Below, piece after piece: positions 43,059 through 56,800 of a DNA stretch of 64,000 nt. Source of the stretch: Gari tellinella (Eukaryota > Mollusca > Bivalvia > Cardiida > Psammobiidae); assembly GCA_922989275.2 (NCBI GenBank), contig OV277857.1, positions 8,494,001-8,558,000 of the forward strand. Reading direction: 5' to 3'. Each line of letters starts with the position of its first letter. Within the stretch, counting starts at the first letter, position 1. Under the pieces are notes generated by a model. The model saw only the letters and a list, made by a program, of their open reading frames with translations. It had not been told where the DNA came from and did no database searches. A program made the translations under genes and the position numbers.

Positions 43059-46000
43059 CTATCCCACAATGTTCATTGTTTCCACGGGATATATCAGGAA
43101 TCCAGAAAAGGTGGTCGTCCGTAGATTGTCATCCCCCTCTATGTGCGTACCAGCTCCCTGGTGGGTGATGTAGACAGAGTCGCCCTTATTAAGTAGAAGG
43201 TTGGCCGTGTTTCCTCCTTGTAGGTCTTGGTAGTTGTGTAAGGCCTCTACCGCCGCGTCAACCTGTAAATAAAATTAACAATTTAAACACAATCCCTATA
43301 AGTGACGCCCCTCCATTGAATATCAAACAAAACATCATCCACAAAACTGAATCTATAATATGTTGACTCACACTCTTTTAACGCTAAGTAATGTATCCTT
43401 TGATACATTGTCGTCTGTTGCTTTTCTCTCTTAATCAAGAATATTCTATCAAGTATTTTAAAGGAGGGTCATAGTATCAAACAATTTGGATCCTGATCTA
43501 TCTTTATCAAACCTGTTTGCACGCATTATACTGTTTCGCTGTTAGCGGGCAAAGAATCAAATAGTGAAACCCTGATGACAACTCAGGACTTTGTATCGCC
43601 CCAGGGACATACACGGGGTTACGCGGTTATTCTCAAGTACCGACACAGGGGGATTGGGTGGGTTGAGCATTCTTTCTGGACGTTTGGCGTATTTTGGTTA
43701 TCGGAATATTTTGAGTTTAAAATGAGACCGCTAGAGTTAGTCCTTTACTTTAAAACGTTAAAGCGTACCTAAAAGAATACTGAAAACAAGATTAAACTAA
43801 GGTCAACTGCGCGTGTCTGGATATATACATACGCGTATATGGAAAGGGTATGCATATCGTAGCTATCTTCACTGAAAACAGGCCCCTGGAACCTTCTACA
43901 TCTAATTAAAAAAACCAAACCACCAACTCATATTCTTCGGACAACTTGCCACAATTAAATATTCATACAAACACTCGTTCTATCCAAGAACTATCCGTCA
44001 CTGGAACGTGATGCCCTCACCGCCCATGAAGCAGGCACAGTTGATACGTCGTGATTTCAAAACAATTGTCACTGTGACAGTCGTCATATCAAGTATCTCT
44101 TCAGTATAGCTAGTAACCAATGAGTATAGTTTTAAACCTGATTTCCATTTTAGCACTAGTTTATGAACGCTGTGTCATTTACTCCAATTTAAACCCAGTG
44201 TCAATCTTCAGTCTTGATGGAGTCTTGTTTCCACAAAAATAAAGAAGAAGAAAGAAAATAGTCGAGAGACAGGCATACGGAGTGAGACATAGAGGGACAC
44301 TGCGAGACAGACAGAAACAGACAGAACAAGAAAAAGTGATTGACAGATAAAGAGTCAAGACCAGAGCGAAACAAACAGTCAACATCAGACAGACAGACAC
44401 GCGTGCAGGTAGTCGGACATGCTGTGTATTTGTTGTTTTTTAATTGATATCATACCTTGTGTTGGTTATTCACAACAAGATAGGCACGGACTTCGTTTGG
44501 ATTCCTTTGTCCTGTGAAATGAATTTGGAAACTGACATATGATCAACCTAGAATATAAGTATGATGCACTTTAGAATATAGGCTCTATAGCTATGATTTT
44601 GTATCAATCCCTTTATTCATATTTAACCATGAACAACGTTACAAGCGAATTTGTAGCTATTGTTGCAAACAGTTGATACTATTTCGCTCTGAGAGTGTTT
44701 AGAATCCGACACTGAAACCCTGTTTAATTGAGAACCTTTGCAATGGCTCTAGGGGCGTTTAACTAGTTAATGGGTTATGGCTTGTAAGACACATGCTTCT
44801 TCCAAACAGGACGCTTCAAGAATTATATGTGTACCTACCAAGAAAGAAGGTGAGTGAATATACGCCAGTTATTGGGACTGTGAATACTCCTGTAGTGCTG
44901 TTGTATCCGTATCCGTGGTTAAGCAGGACCCTATTGAATAGCAGAGTTTGATCTTGAGTTTGACGGTCCAAGTCATGGTCTAAGTAAGCCGTAAAGGCAA
45001 TATTCATCCCATAGTCCAATGCTACAAGACAATCAAACAGGAAGAATAATGAACGGAACATACATAACTATTGGTTGTAGGCAAGGGTCGTCTTCAAATG
45101 TGTTAAACCATATTTATAACTCTCTTACTGAAGAAAACGAATATTATGTTAAGAAATGTGCTTTGACCTAGTAACATATTTCTTTTCCTGCTTTACCCAT
45201 TAATCCATAGATATGCAATTAACGCTTAAGTTATTTCTTTGTAAAAAATAGTTGCAATTGAAACAATCATAAATATGTACTTGTATCAGACAAACTAGTT
45301 AAATTACATATTCTAGCAGATGGTAGCTTAAAACATGTATTAACCCTTTCCCTTATAGAAGCGACTTTTAGCACATTCATTTTATTCATCCGCTGAAGAA
45401 AATAGTTCCAAATTATACCATAATGAATATGTGTCATGTTTAATACTTTCCTTATTCTAGCAGTTAATAGCTTAAAGCAGGCTGAAAGTAAAGCAGAATG
45501 CGCCTTAGGGCGCATTCTGCTTTACTTTCAACCTGCTTTAAGTAGTCACATATCTTCAATACTAGAAACAATGCTATCAGGTAAAGGGTTAAGGAGCATA
45601 CATGTGTAGGAGCATTCGACTCCTTTAAGTGTTCTTCTATCTTCAAAGCCAGAAACAACTTATGGGTTAAAGAGTTAAAGCAGGTTAACTCTGATACAAC
45701 ATATTTTCAGAATCAGGTTTAGTTACTGGTGTTTATTAAGAAAACTAAAGGATAAGCCTAAACTTATAATTGTCTTTTTAGAACAAGTTGTAAAGAAATC
45801 TATAATAAATATGCAAACAGTGTAATATCTCAACTAGCTTACCCCTATCCGTTCGATTATAATACTCCGGTTGATATTTGTCGATTTCTACGTCTTTGTC
45901 AACAATCACACCATTTGCCTTTGCTTGAGAATTCACATCCTATGAAAAATTCATAACACAAATAAATATTATTTATTGTTCAAAATGATTTTAATACTCT

Positions 46001-46815
46001 TTCAGTCCATACAGCAAAACTTTGAGAAGTTGAAATCGCTTAACTTAATCTTACTTTCATTTTAAAGCTAAAACCCGGTGGAGTCACGTTTTAACTTTGA
46101 AGTACGGGTATCTTCGACTTGGTTAAGCTCTCATCGTCGAAAAATACATGGGTAAGCGAGTAAAAGTGAATGTTGCATGGAAACACCAAAGACAATGATG
46201 AAAGGGATCCGTTTCTTAAAACTTCGTACGACAAATGTTGTCGTAGGTCCGATTATAAAAGTCTTAATTATTATCTATTTCTGTATCTAATCCTGTCTCG
46301 TAACATCTCTTAGGAATCGTATTGAAAAGACGATTCCAAAGAGACGTCAGAACACAAGACAGTATTAGATAGGGAAATCAGAAATTATATGTATTTAAAT
46401 GTTTTGACTTACGACCGTTTTGTCGAACGGGCCCAGAAGCCTTAAATGTCAATGACAAAGTTAAACAAATATTCAGTCAAACATTACTTACCTCTTTTCT
46501 GTTTTCCAAGTTATTCGACACCTCTGACGCTAATCCCGAAAGCGACAGTAGTTTCTTCTTATTGTTGACAGTTTCGTCTCTCAACTTCTGGTTTTCCGTT
46601 TCCAAGTGTGAAATTCTCTGTTCGAGTACAGACACTTTCCTTTCGCGTTCGTTTTCATTTTCTTCTATTAGTTCTGTCAACATTGCGAGCTTGGTGTCAT
46701 ATGATGCTTGCAGCGTTTCTATTGCGTTACGAATATCGTCCTGTTTGGATGGCTTTGCCAATATAACATTCCACAAAGCACATAGTAATACAGCTTTACA
46801 CAGAAAAGCCGCCAT
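43059..46815 (-). CDS. C1q domain-containing protein 3 (five exons)
   Basis: Minus-strand exons 46815-46492, 45939-45843, 45021-44839, 44511-44456 and 43262-43059 join into 287 codons plus TAG. Signal peptide MAAFLCKAVLLCALWNVILA, then a coiled coil (LEQRISHLETENQKLRDETV). Exon 2 ends KYQPEYYNRTDRG, close to gene 4. The C1q part has ALDYGMNIAFTAYLDHDLDR, FNRVLLNHGYGYNSTTGVFT, VPITGVYSLTFFLG, LLLNKGDSVYITHQGAGTHI and TTTFSGFLIYPVE. It stops at NIVG, one residue short of its paralogs (NIVGK). A TATA-like TTATATTTA lies about 65 bp upstream of the ATG. Intron 3 is only 327 bp, the shortest of the set. Intron 4 (43263-44455) contains GACA-rich sequence near 44270-44400; intron 2 contains a TTAA-type MITE. 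Confidence 0.9.
45344..45588. mobile_element. TTAA-type MITE with E core, in C1q-3 intron 2
   Basis: TTAA at 45340-45343 and 45589-45592, ends CCCTTTCCCTTATAG and CTATCAGGTAAAGGG. E core at about 45472-45542: TTAAAGCAGGCTGAAAGTAA, centred on GCGCCTTAGGGCGC. Confidence 0.88.
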
Positions 46816-47513
46816 GTTGACAGGTTTTGATGTTTAAGAATGACCTATTTCAACTAATGGAACCACTGTTTACGATCTAAATATAAGGGTTGACATGAAC
46901 GTTTTGAACAGATAAGGTTTTATCATATGTATTAGTTGACCCATTCTGATAGTTCACTCTTATAAGTCTAATTTTATTATCTTGATCTCGTTTAAGTCGA
47001 ACATTTACCTTTTTACATTGAGCTATGGCTTAACCAGGTTTTAACTTGGAAAAACCGATATATTAAACTTAAGCTATTTTGAAATGATAGCATTAAAGAG
47101 TAGCATCTCAAACAAATTCGATTTCAGCGAATTTGAGATATCGAAGTTCGGTTGTATATCAAAGGACAGTATGCCAATACTCTGTACATATATTGTCCTA
47201 GTTTCCAACATTATATAAATATCACATCTCACAAAGAGTGAGAGAACTGATTGGTCACCCGAGGACGCCTCGGTTTTACTTGTCAAGGGTAACTAATCCG
47301 TTCTCTCACCCTCTGTCAGATGAGATATATATTTCATAAAACCAAACAAAAATATAGATCTAAAATCTAATTACCCCTGTTTTCAATACAGAACAACGAT
47401 CGCTAATGGTTGTGTCTCCATAGATTGTTGTCTCCTATTCTCGTTAAGCTAAGCCTTAGAATATTTATAGAGCATGTACGAGTATATTGCTATAACAGAG
47501 TTGTTCTTGTGGC

Positions 47514-47755
47514 TTAAAAAACAGTTGAAACTCCCAATTTGGTATAAAATCCATAACAATAATAATAACAAAATAATATCTAGTTCTTTTCTACGTGTGA
47601 GTACACCACCCTGCATGGTCTAAATCAGTTAAAAAACTCCGTACTCTCGGGAATACCAAAACGGTATAACATCCATAAAAATAACAATAACAAAATAATA
47701 TCTAGATCATTTCTTCATTTGAATACACCATCCTGCATGATCTAAATCAGTCGGG
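47514..47755. repeat. Tandem duplication, about 116-bp unit
   Basis: Two diverged units, each with CATAA(C/A)AATAA, AAAATAATATCTAG, TACACCA and CTAAATCAGT in order. 46816-47513 holds the C1q-3 upstream region plus a foldback at 47080-47340; 47756-48800 shows nothing recognised apart from a decayed P core at 48641-48705. Confidence 0.7.
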
Positions 47756-48803
47756 ATTTCTGATTGGTTGTGTAACAGGACTGAGCCAATCGCTACTGTT
47801 GTCAAGGCTTGTTGCTAGGGAGGTGGTCAACTCTTCGATTCAGACAAAGTTTTTAGGGTCACTTTAAATCTGTCATACAGAAAATGTCTGTGCCGTTGGC
47901 GTCAATTGTTGCTTGTTTATTAAGATTTAACTACTCTGTAGGATATTTTTATTCTAGATTTCTATTAAGTCAATGACAATAGAACATGTTTTACGTTTAA
48001 AAAAAGATAATTCAAATCCAATTGATGTTTTATGGGTCCAACCACATTTTTCAATAAAATATATCAGAGGGAAATAGATGATATATTTCCGGATGTCAGA
48101 AGTGCAATTTTATACGTTTTCCGTAACCCCCGATGCTACGAGAAACCCCGAGAATACGAGACAGTCTGAATCCTCACTTGTATAGATATTAAAATGTTGG
48201 ATAACTAGTTTGCAAGATTTGGATAAAGTGAGGTCTCATTCATTTATTTATATCGAACTTATTGATTTGATTCGTTTTTTCGGGTAGAATAAACAGATAG
48301 GGGCGTCTATTCTCGAGTGCCTTTTTTCTCAGAAGCCATGATTACTAAACAAGGGAAGTAACCGATACGGGGCATAACGACTAAAACACGTTATGTGACG
48401 CGGGCCGAAATGTCATGTTAGCCATGTACATGTAACATTACGGATTATCACCTTCTGACGTCACATTAGGCTATATAGTAGATAAATCAAGTAAGGTATA
48501 ATAAAAGGTCATGCTAACTCTCTCACAGCCATTATTACATAATAACCCATTTAACACGCTGTCATATTACCGTCTGCATATATTTTCTATTTGTTTCGTT
48601 ATTAAGTTTTTTTCACTTACGAAACATTGATATCTGTGTGAAACAGTTTGAATTCTATTCAGTCGCCTCGTTACGCGGTGTTTGATCAGGTTCTTAACTG
48701 TTCAGAAATGTCATGTGGAAATACGACGCATTTTTACACTAGTTTAAATTGTTGAGAAATCTAATAGGCAAGTATTTGATAATCATAAAAAAATTGATTT
48801 TCA

Positions 48804-49160
48804 GCGCTCGCACTCCATAACGGCACCGAAAGGGAGAAAACGATTTTGTGCGTTATTCGGACGGATTCATTAAAGGGAAGGACATAGGCTTACATTTGCA
48901 AACAGCTTGAATGCAGATCAGACGCCGCGTCATGTGGCGTCTGATCTTGATTCAAGCTGTTTGTCACTCTTTATGTTTTTTTCTGTCAAAATTACCAAAT
49001 TTATGTGACTTGGGGAAAACCGGCATACAACAACTTTAAAGCAGACGATATTGAAGCCATAAGAAAGTTTCATGTAATGGTCTTGTTTTGGGGACAGCGG
49101 CAAGTGCTGTTGTAAGGAGGGAGTCGTCGTTTAGAGTGCCGTTGTAGGGAAGGGGCACTG
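48804..49160. mobile_element. MITE family C
   Basis: Left GCTCGCACTCCATAACGG, right GTTGTAGGGAAGGGGCACTG. P core 48897-48963 is well paired (CGCCGCGTCATGTGGCG). Confidence 0.75.
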
Positions 49161-49233
49161 TAATTGTTTTATTCCTACCTGAGAATGTAACAGCTGACGA
49201 TGGTTATTTTTTATTGTTTTTTATAAATCACTA

Positions 49234-49407
49234 CAGTAAAACATTTCCATTACAACCACTAAAACGAACGCTAGTTGATTGTAAAAAGGGCATGTGACAG
49301 CTTAGAGCAAGGTGACGGTAAAAGGAGCTTTCTTATTTAGCAGTAACCCTATCGTACACACCGAATATTTAGCACAAATAAGTGGTCATAACATAGAGGT
49401 TTTGCTG
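49234..49407. mobile_element. MITE family G, internally deleted
   Basis: TA-flanked, CAGTAAAACATTTCCATTAC and AACATAGAGGTTTTGCTG ends. Part of the palindrome is lost. Confidence 0.75.
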
Positions 49408-50007
49408 TATATAATGTAAAAGCATTTATTGTTCAAAAACGTTTCGGTTATAAACTATTATTGCTGCCCATAGAAATGGTTTATTCTAGTCACATTTCCA
49501 TTACAGAAATTGAAAACAATTTTTTATTATCAAATCTAAAAGCTCCATACCGTATAACGGTTAGCAATAGATATAAAGTGCAAATATAGATGCACTGATA
49601 AAAACAAATCCGATCCATTTATAGTTTTTCGGAGCTTAGTGATTATGTTTATTCGACTATCAATGCGAGTGCGGATTACACTCAGTGTTACTTCTGTGCA
49701 TTGCTATTGACACCAAAATTGAGAGCTTATGTATCAGATGAAACTAGTAGTGAAATAAAACCACAATCTATACACATTTGTTGAAGTAAATATGTGATTT
49801 AATTACAGTGGGGGAAGAGCTTATTATTTCTCGTTAAGTATAACAAACATACAATGAAGTTTAGGATTGAAACAAAATTGCTAGCACTCAAAGAGTTAAA
49901 TCCATAGTCGTTTACAGTAATTGTACGGCATGGGTAGGGAATTTCCGTTTGCTTAGACGCTCAAACCATGGTCTAACGTCATTCGTATTATATTTGAACT
50001 GTTAACC

Positions 50008-50230
50008 GTGAAATTTGAAGTCTGAAATGTGAAGTCAGAAGTCTGAAGTCGGACAAATCGGAAGTTGGAAGTCTGAAATCTGAAGTGTAGAGTTGGAAGC
50101 CAGATGTCGGTAATAGGAAGCTTCAAATCAGAACTCTGATCTCTGATGTTTGAAGTGTGAACTATGTGTGTTGTATAAGACATTTATATCATATATTTAG
50201 GAAGTACAAAGTGTGAGGTTTGAACTCTGA
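50008..50230. repeat. Degenerate GAAGTCTGAA minisatellite
   Basis: About 20 imperfect units of 7-10 bp (GAAGTCTGAA, GAAGTCGGA, GAAGTTGGA) run through the block, thinning toward 50230. The frame is open on the minus strand only because of the repeat. Confidence 0.85.
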
Positions 50231-50496
50231 AAGTGTAACCATCGATCTTTCGTACTCAACACTAATTGCTGATCTGCAGCCGTCGTTATTTGAGATTGGT
50301 TTATGACTAAAAGAGGAATTAAACTGAATTAAAATTTATACGTGCTAAGAGATTTTCATCAAAGAATAAAATCAGAAACATTACAATGTACTGGGCATGA
50401 ATTCTAAATAGAATAAAAAACTATTAACAAAAATTTCTAATCATACTCTTTACTACATGTGTATATCTTTGTATTTCATTTTCAAACTCTATTAAT

Positions 50497-50745
50497 CCAT
50501 TGGGCCCTTGAGACGCGTATATTGATATTTTACAAGCAGTGTTCGTCTGAACAGTGCACATGTTTCATGTAACAATTTAGAACCAGATCAGAGGGCTCGG
50601 CTCATTTAGGAGCCTTCTGATCCAGGTCTGCACTAATTGTCATTTTGAAATATATTGGCAACTCAAATCCATATTTAAATTCGGACTAGACTAAGTTGGA
50701 AGCTTGAATTGTTCATTAAAATGTCAAGTGTAAATTAGTTAGATT
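50497..50745. mobile_element. MITE family H, decayed
   Basis: GCCCTTGAGACGCGTATATTG start, palindrome near 50570-50640 (AACCAGATCAGAGGGCTC), end AAGTGTAAATTAGTTAG. Confidence 0.6.
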
Positions 50746-50830
50746 CCAAAGCAATGTTTGATCTGGTGAGTGGTGATATACTCTAACATATGATATACTT
50801 TTATTGTTTAGTACTGTTATTCACTTTATT

Positions 50831-53800
50831 CTATTTTCCCACAATATTCGTTGATTCAATTGGATAAATCAAGAATCCAGAAAATGTGGTCGTTCGTAGA
50901 ATATTGTCTCCTTCTACATGCCTACCGCCTCCTTGGTGAGTAATGTAGACAGAATCGCCCTTGGTGAGGCGTAGGTTGGCCGTGTTGCCTCCCTGTAAGT
51001 CTTGAGTAGTGTGCATTGGGTCAGACGCAGCATCAACCTAATTAAATTTCAAAGCAATATCTGATAGTATTTGGAGTTTAATTTGTTGAGAATATTAAGT
51101 CATTAAACCCCATAAATACGCCTTTTTACGCCACTATTATATTCATCCATTGAAGAAAATAGTCCCACTTGATACAGTCATGAATGTGTATCAGATAAGT
51201 TATTTTCTATATCCTAGTAGATAGTTGTTTAAAGCAGACTGAAAGTAAAGCAGAATGCGCCTTTTAATGCGCATTCTGCTTTACTTTCAACCTGCTTAAA
51301 GTGAGCTCCTGTCTTAAAAACTAGAAACAGAGTATGGGGTAATGGGTTAAAGTATTTTTTGCAGATAGTCTATAAGACAACGATCAATTCAATACAGTGC
51401 AATGAAACAAGCACTTTTCATGGAAGCTTACATTTAGAAAAATACTTTCCTTATAGGGTTCACCATACCTTAAATGTTTGAACATCACACTGACATGGGT
51501 GTATATGTTTGAAATAACGGTGTTATTCCCCTCTTACAATATGATATACACTTTTCCTAGAATTCTGCCCTGCACATAGCAGCATTATTTCTGAGCAAAC
51601 ACATTTATGCTCATATTGTTTAATCTTTTGTAACTAGGCGTCTATTCAGAAACTCCCTCTGTTTGACACTCAGTACATTAATTATCCCCTGCAAGAACAA
51701 GTCTTTATAAAACGATGTTCGATGTAACAGTGCTTAACACTGGGCATCCAAAAGAACCAGAGAACTCTGTCGATAATAAGATTAGGGCATCGCGCCCATT
51801 TTTTCTGTATCCGCTTCCCTTACTGCGGGGCGTCGAATAACCCCGTAGATGGTAGAAATGGACAAAATAAACAAACATAAATTGTTGAAATCTGTAAGAG
51901 GCTTTATTCTATGCTTACTGTGGAGAATCTGTTATTCTTTCCCAATAAACGCGTTTACGCTAAAACTATTATTTGCAGTGCAAACAGTTGGGAGCCAGAT
52001 CAGACGCCGGATAACCCGGTGTCTGACCAGGCTCCAAACTGTTTGCCACCAAGATAAACAAGAATTATCAGAATTGTCCAAAAGTTGTTCTACGTTTTAG
52101 TGCTTTGCGTTTGCGTACGTTTGCGTTTAAACGGGAAAGAATAACAGATTCTCCACTGTATCACATTTAGTTTGTTTATGAGTATTTTCTACTCTTGGAC
52201 GATTTTCATCAATAATAGTGGGCGTTATCAAGCCGGAAAAGTGGGTACATAAAGAAATGCATATGAATAAAATAAGTGCATAATTTACAGGTACACTCTA
52301 TGCGTTAATGACGAGCATACCCTGTTCTATGAGTGAATATGTAACTAGTCAAGAATTGCACTGGATATCATTTTTCGTTTGCTATACATTATATATTACA
52401 TGAATACTTTGCTAGAACAAACCGTTAGTTAGTATTGATTAAATGTTGAAATCTGAAAAACTTATACAGATTCTCAAATAGATGACTTTAAGAACAATAT
52501 GTAAATACATGTACATGTAGAACAGTAGGTATTTAATGTTATCATACCTTGTGTTGATTATTCACAACGAGATAGGCACGGACTTCGTCGGTACCCCTTT
52601 CACCTATTGAAAGATGTTTGAACTATTAACAAAGATCCAAAACTTGCACAACAAGTACTTTGTAAAACAAATAACTATGAATATACTTAACGGCAACGAA
52701 GAAAGATGTGTAATTTCCAAATTGCAGTGCTCCCTCTGTAGAACAACACTTATTGGGGCATAATACGGAAAAAAGGCTTGCCTTTTTTCCGTTCTTAAGT
52801 AATGCATGATAAAATCAAAGGTATTCCAATTCTATTCAATCACTGACAGACTTTGAAAAGTGTTTGATTTGCGCGTGAATAATTTCCTCAAAACTAGGCA
52901 ACTACAAAACATGGGGGCTGACATCTTGGATGATGACGTCACGGCTTTTACGAAGAGTTGTGCGTGACGTTTCGGAATTCCCGATTTCGGTGATATTTTT
53001 AAACCATTTTAAGAATGAATAACCCACAACACTCACTTGAAATGATTTCCTCCAAATGACAAAATTTCAAACAGTTTAATTCATACCCTTTAACGCTAAA
53101 AATGAACGTTATTTGCAAAAAGCTACTTCTCAATCGAACCGATAAAAATAACGGATTTACCAAACGTCATCAATATAAATAATGACGTCATTATTGGTGG
53201 TCATATGACTTCCAAAAATAGTTTCAGATTGCATTATAATACAGGGCTGCCATAAGTTGAAATGAAAAATCCTAAGATTTCCAAATATGCATTTTTCAAG
53301 CGCGATTTTACGAATCGTACCTTTACCCTATAGCCGATTTCTAGTTTTGTTGGCATGGGACTACTTAAAGCAGACTGGAAGTAAAGCAGAATGCGCCTTA
53401 TGGCGCATTCTGCTTTACTTTCAGCCTGCTTTCAGCTACAATAACCTGGGGAAAAATCCGGAGATTTAGGACAAATCCGAAGAAATGGCAGCCCTGATAA
53501 TATAGCTGTACGGAGGAGTTTTAACTTTTAACATTGTATATACACGGGTGCTTATATATCTATTTGATTATTGGGTAACAACATATAGATCTTGTCCCAA
53601 ACAATTTAGGTTTATAATAAAAGTTCGAGTCGGTTGTGTAGCCTCGAGTGTGATCTGGAATACACAACGAACTGATACAAGAGCGCTGATCACACACTGG
53701 CGATATATCTATTCCGTTTTCATTAGTACAATTTTGCTTTTTTCCGTCCATAGGCAAAGCCTAAATACATATTATTGCGTATGTTGTTCAGAAGGAATTG

Positions 53801-56800
53801 TTATAGGGAGGGAAATTAAAACTTGGCTTACATTTGCAAGCAGCTTGCATTCAGATAAGACATCGCGTAAAGCGTTGTCTGATCTGGGTTCAAATTTTCA
53901 AACTGTTTGTCACTCTGCTACTGAGTCAAAATGTTCAATATGTAACTTTGAGCAGACGATATTGCAGCAAGGAAAGCGTTAGAAATAACTGTCTTGCTTT
54001 AAGATCACCGGCTAGTGTTGATGTAAATAGGGAATCGTTGTTGGTAGGGTCGCTGTAGGGAGGTAACACAACCATCTACATTTTTTCAATTTATTTTAAA
54101 TCTGAATATACTTAAAAAATATACCGAGTTTACGAAACGTATACCTAAAGCACATTCAAAGAACTGTCTTTCATAATAAAAGTCAATAAGATAACGTTAG
54201 AAGGAACTCTATCAAGCATTTACTCATTGATTCATTGTATATGTTTAATACATAATTCCTTGTAAATTGTGGCTAATGATCAGGATATTATTAGTTACAC
54301 GGTATTTCGGCAGGGTGTACGGGCTTGTATGACGGTTTTGGATTCCGTATTTCCTGAGCGCGAATCCAAAACCGTCATACAAGCCCGTACACCCTGCCGA
54401 AATGCCGTGTAACGAATATCCAAAACCGTCATACAAGCCCGTACACCCTGCCGAAATGCCGTGTAACGAATTTATTTCCAGTCTAGATCCAATACAAGAT
54501 AGAAAACATGCATAATCTGACAAAGTTTTACTGTCTTGACCCTAAAATTGACACTTGAAATTGACATCTGTTCAGTACATTTCAAACTCACGCGCTACTC
54601 GATGGTTTAGTACACTAGTTATACAGTTAAACTTCGACGATATCAGGAACTCGCATAAGTAGAATTTATCTGCATTCCTACAGTTTAATGCAATAATTTC
54701 TAAAAACCGCATTATGTCGAACATATTCCATATTTCAAGTTTAAAAGGTGGTAAAGCCACCATTTAACTTTGAATTACGGATATGTTCGACTGAAATGAA
54801 ATCAAGATAGACCCTATCGAAGATCGACTGTATCTAGCATGGGTACGTCATCACATTGTCCAGAATGTGAACATCCTTAAAATGTTCATTTCCAGGGTAT
54901 TTTGAACGGAGAGTTCTCGGAGGATATTTACGTTTTATGAAACACTGTAATGATTAATTATAACAAATGAACATACAAATGAACACGTACAGTGGAGAAT
55001 CTGTTATTCTTTCCCAATAAACGCGTTTACGCTAGAAGTATTATTTGCAGTGCAAACAGTTTGGAACCAGATCAGACGCCGGGTAACCCAGCGTCTGATC
55101 AGGCTCCAAACTGTTTGCCACCAAGATAAACATGAAATATCAGAATTGTCCAAAAGTTGTTCTTTTCTACGTTTTAGCGCTTTGCGTTTGCGTACGTTTG
55201 CGTTTAAACGGGAAAGAATAACAGATTCTCCACTGTACGTTAGTGTCTAGGCATATCGAGTTCTGCCTGTTGTGGTTGATTTCGATAAACATATTGATCT
55301 AAATAAAACTGAATCCAATGTCAATTTCATTATAGACCAATGACAAGTGCCGTTGTACATTACATTATTCATTTCACGTCCCGTCGTTTGTTTATCATGG
55401 TGACAACGTGGGTGGGGTAATCAGGGAAAGCAAAGCAAGAAACAAGCATATTATCGATATCTGAATTACATTTACACATAATGATCGATTCAAGACAGCT
55501 TTTAATTAAGATTTCTTTTGATTGCTTGGAAAACAGTTGCTTAATAAACCGAAAAAGAGAGATTGTTTACGCGAATCGATCGAGGGGACAACATCTAACT
55601 AGTCACGTGACCCGTACTACCCGGCAAAATCAATGTGTACGGTCTCGTACTCAGTGATCACGTGTGCAGTTTTCAGCCTATCAGAGTCCAAGAATTTATG
55701 ATGACTGGAAATAAATTTGTTGACGGTGGTTCGAGACAACTACATGTATATGATATAATGTCGCTACAATTAGAGCACACACTGTTGACGCGTCTGTGTG
55801 CTTCTAAGCAAGGCAATCATTATCGTTTGCCATGTCAGAGGATCCATTGAACATTTTACTAATCTAATTAATTGAGGGCGTAAACAGTCGTATCCATTGC
55901 ATATGTTTACAATGGATACGAATTCTACGCCTTCAACTAATTTCTCTGCACTGGAATTATTTTATACGATAATGATTATGTACCATCAGAAATATTATCT
56001 AAAACTAGCAGATGATAGCTGAAAACAGGTTGACAGTAAAGCCGAATGCGCCCCGGGCGCATTCGGCTTTACTGTCAACCTGCTTTAAGTGCTTACCTAT
56101 CTTCAAAACTAACTAGAAACAGGCTATGGGGTAATAGATTAAGTGACTAATTACATTGTTAACATCTCACCGACCTACCTACAAAAAAACTGATGGAGTA
56201 GACACCAGTAACGGGGGCTATAAATGTTCCTGTATTGTTGTTGTATCCGCCAGCATCATTCAACAAAACCTTGTTGAAGATCAACGCTTGGTCCGTCCCT
56301 AAACTAACCATGTCATGGTCCAGGTATGCAGTAAATGCAATATTCACGCTATAATCAAGAGCTACAATAGCAAATAAAAACCTCTACATTACTACCACTA
56401 AAACTGATTGTATGAAAGACGGGTAATAGCTTCAAGCAAAGTGAAAGCAAAACAGAAGGCTCCTAAAGGAACTTTCTGGTTTACTTTCACCTTGCTTTAA
56501 GCAGCTTTATGTTTAAAATACACATTATGAATACAATTTAGTTGCAATAATGAGAGGTTTTACAGTACGGTAAAATCTCTGAAAACGCAAAACGTCTCGG
56601 TTTATCCGGACTTCCGGGATAGGAAAGTTCAACATTCATGAAACAGAACGTCTTTAATGAAGTACATGATAATGCACACACGCTGATTTACCGTTTGAGC
56701 TCTTTGTACGTCTACAATAATTAGTCACTGAGTCTGTAAAACTAATATATTGCGACAGCCTAGTTTGATCTGTTTTCAGATTCTTACTGTTTAATGGTAC

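Noticed and set aside
44179..44400. Cysteine/leucine-rich ORF in C1q-3 intron 4
   Set aside because: It is the antisense reading of a GACA-rich simple repeat.
48300..48480. Possible promoter or exon in the GC-richer patch
   Set aside because: No open frame, splice-bounded exon or TATA element that could be defended.
3676..55250. Recurrent short proteins such as QTVWSQIRRRVTRR
   Set aside because: They are translations of the P-core palindrome of family A and B MITEs in different frames and on both strands, not a conserved peptide family.
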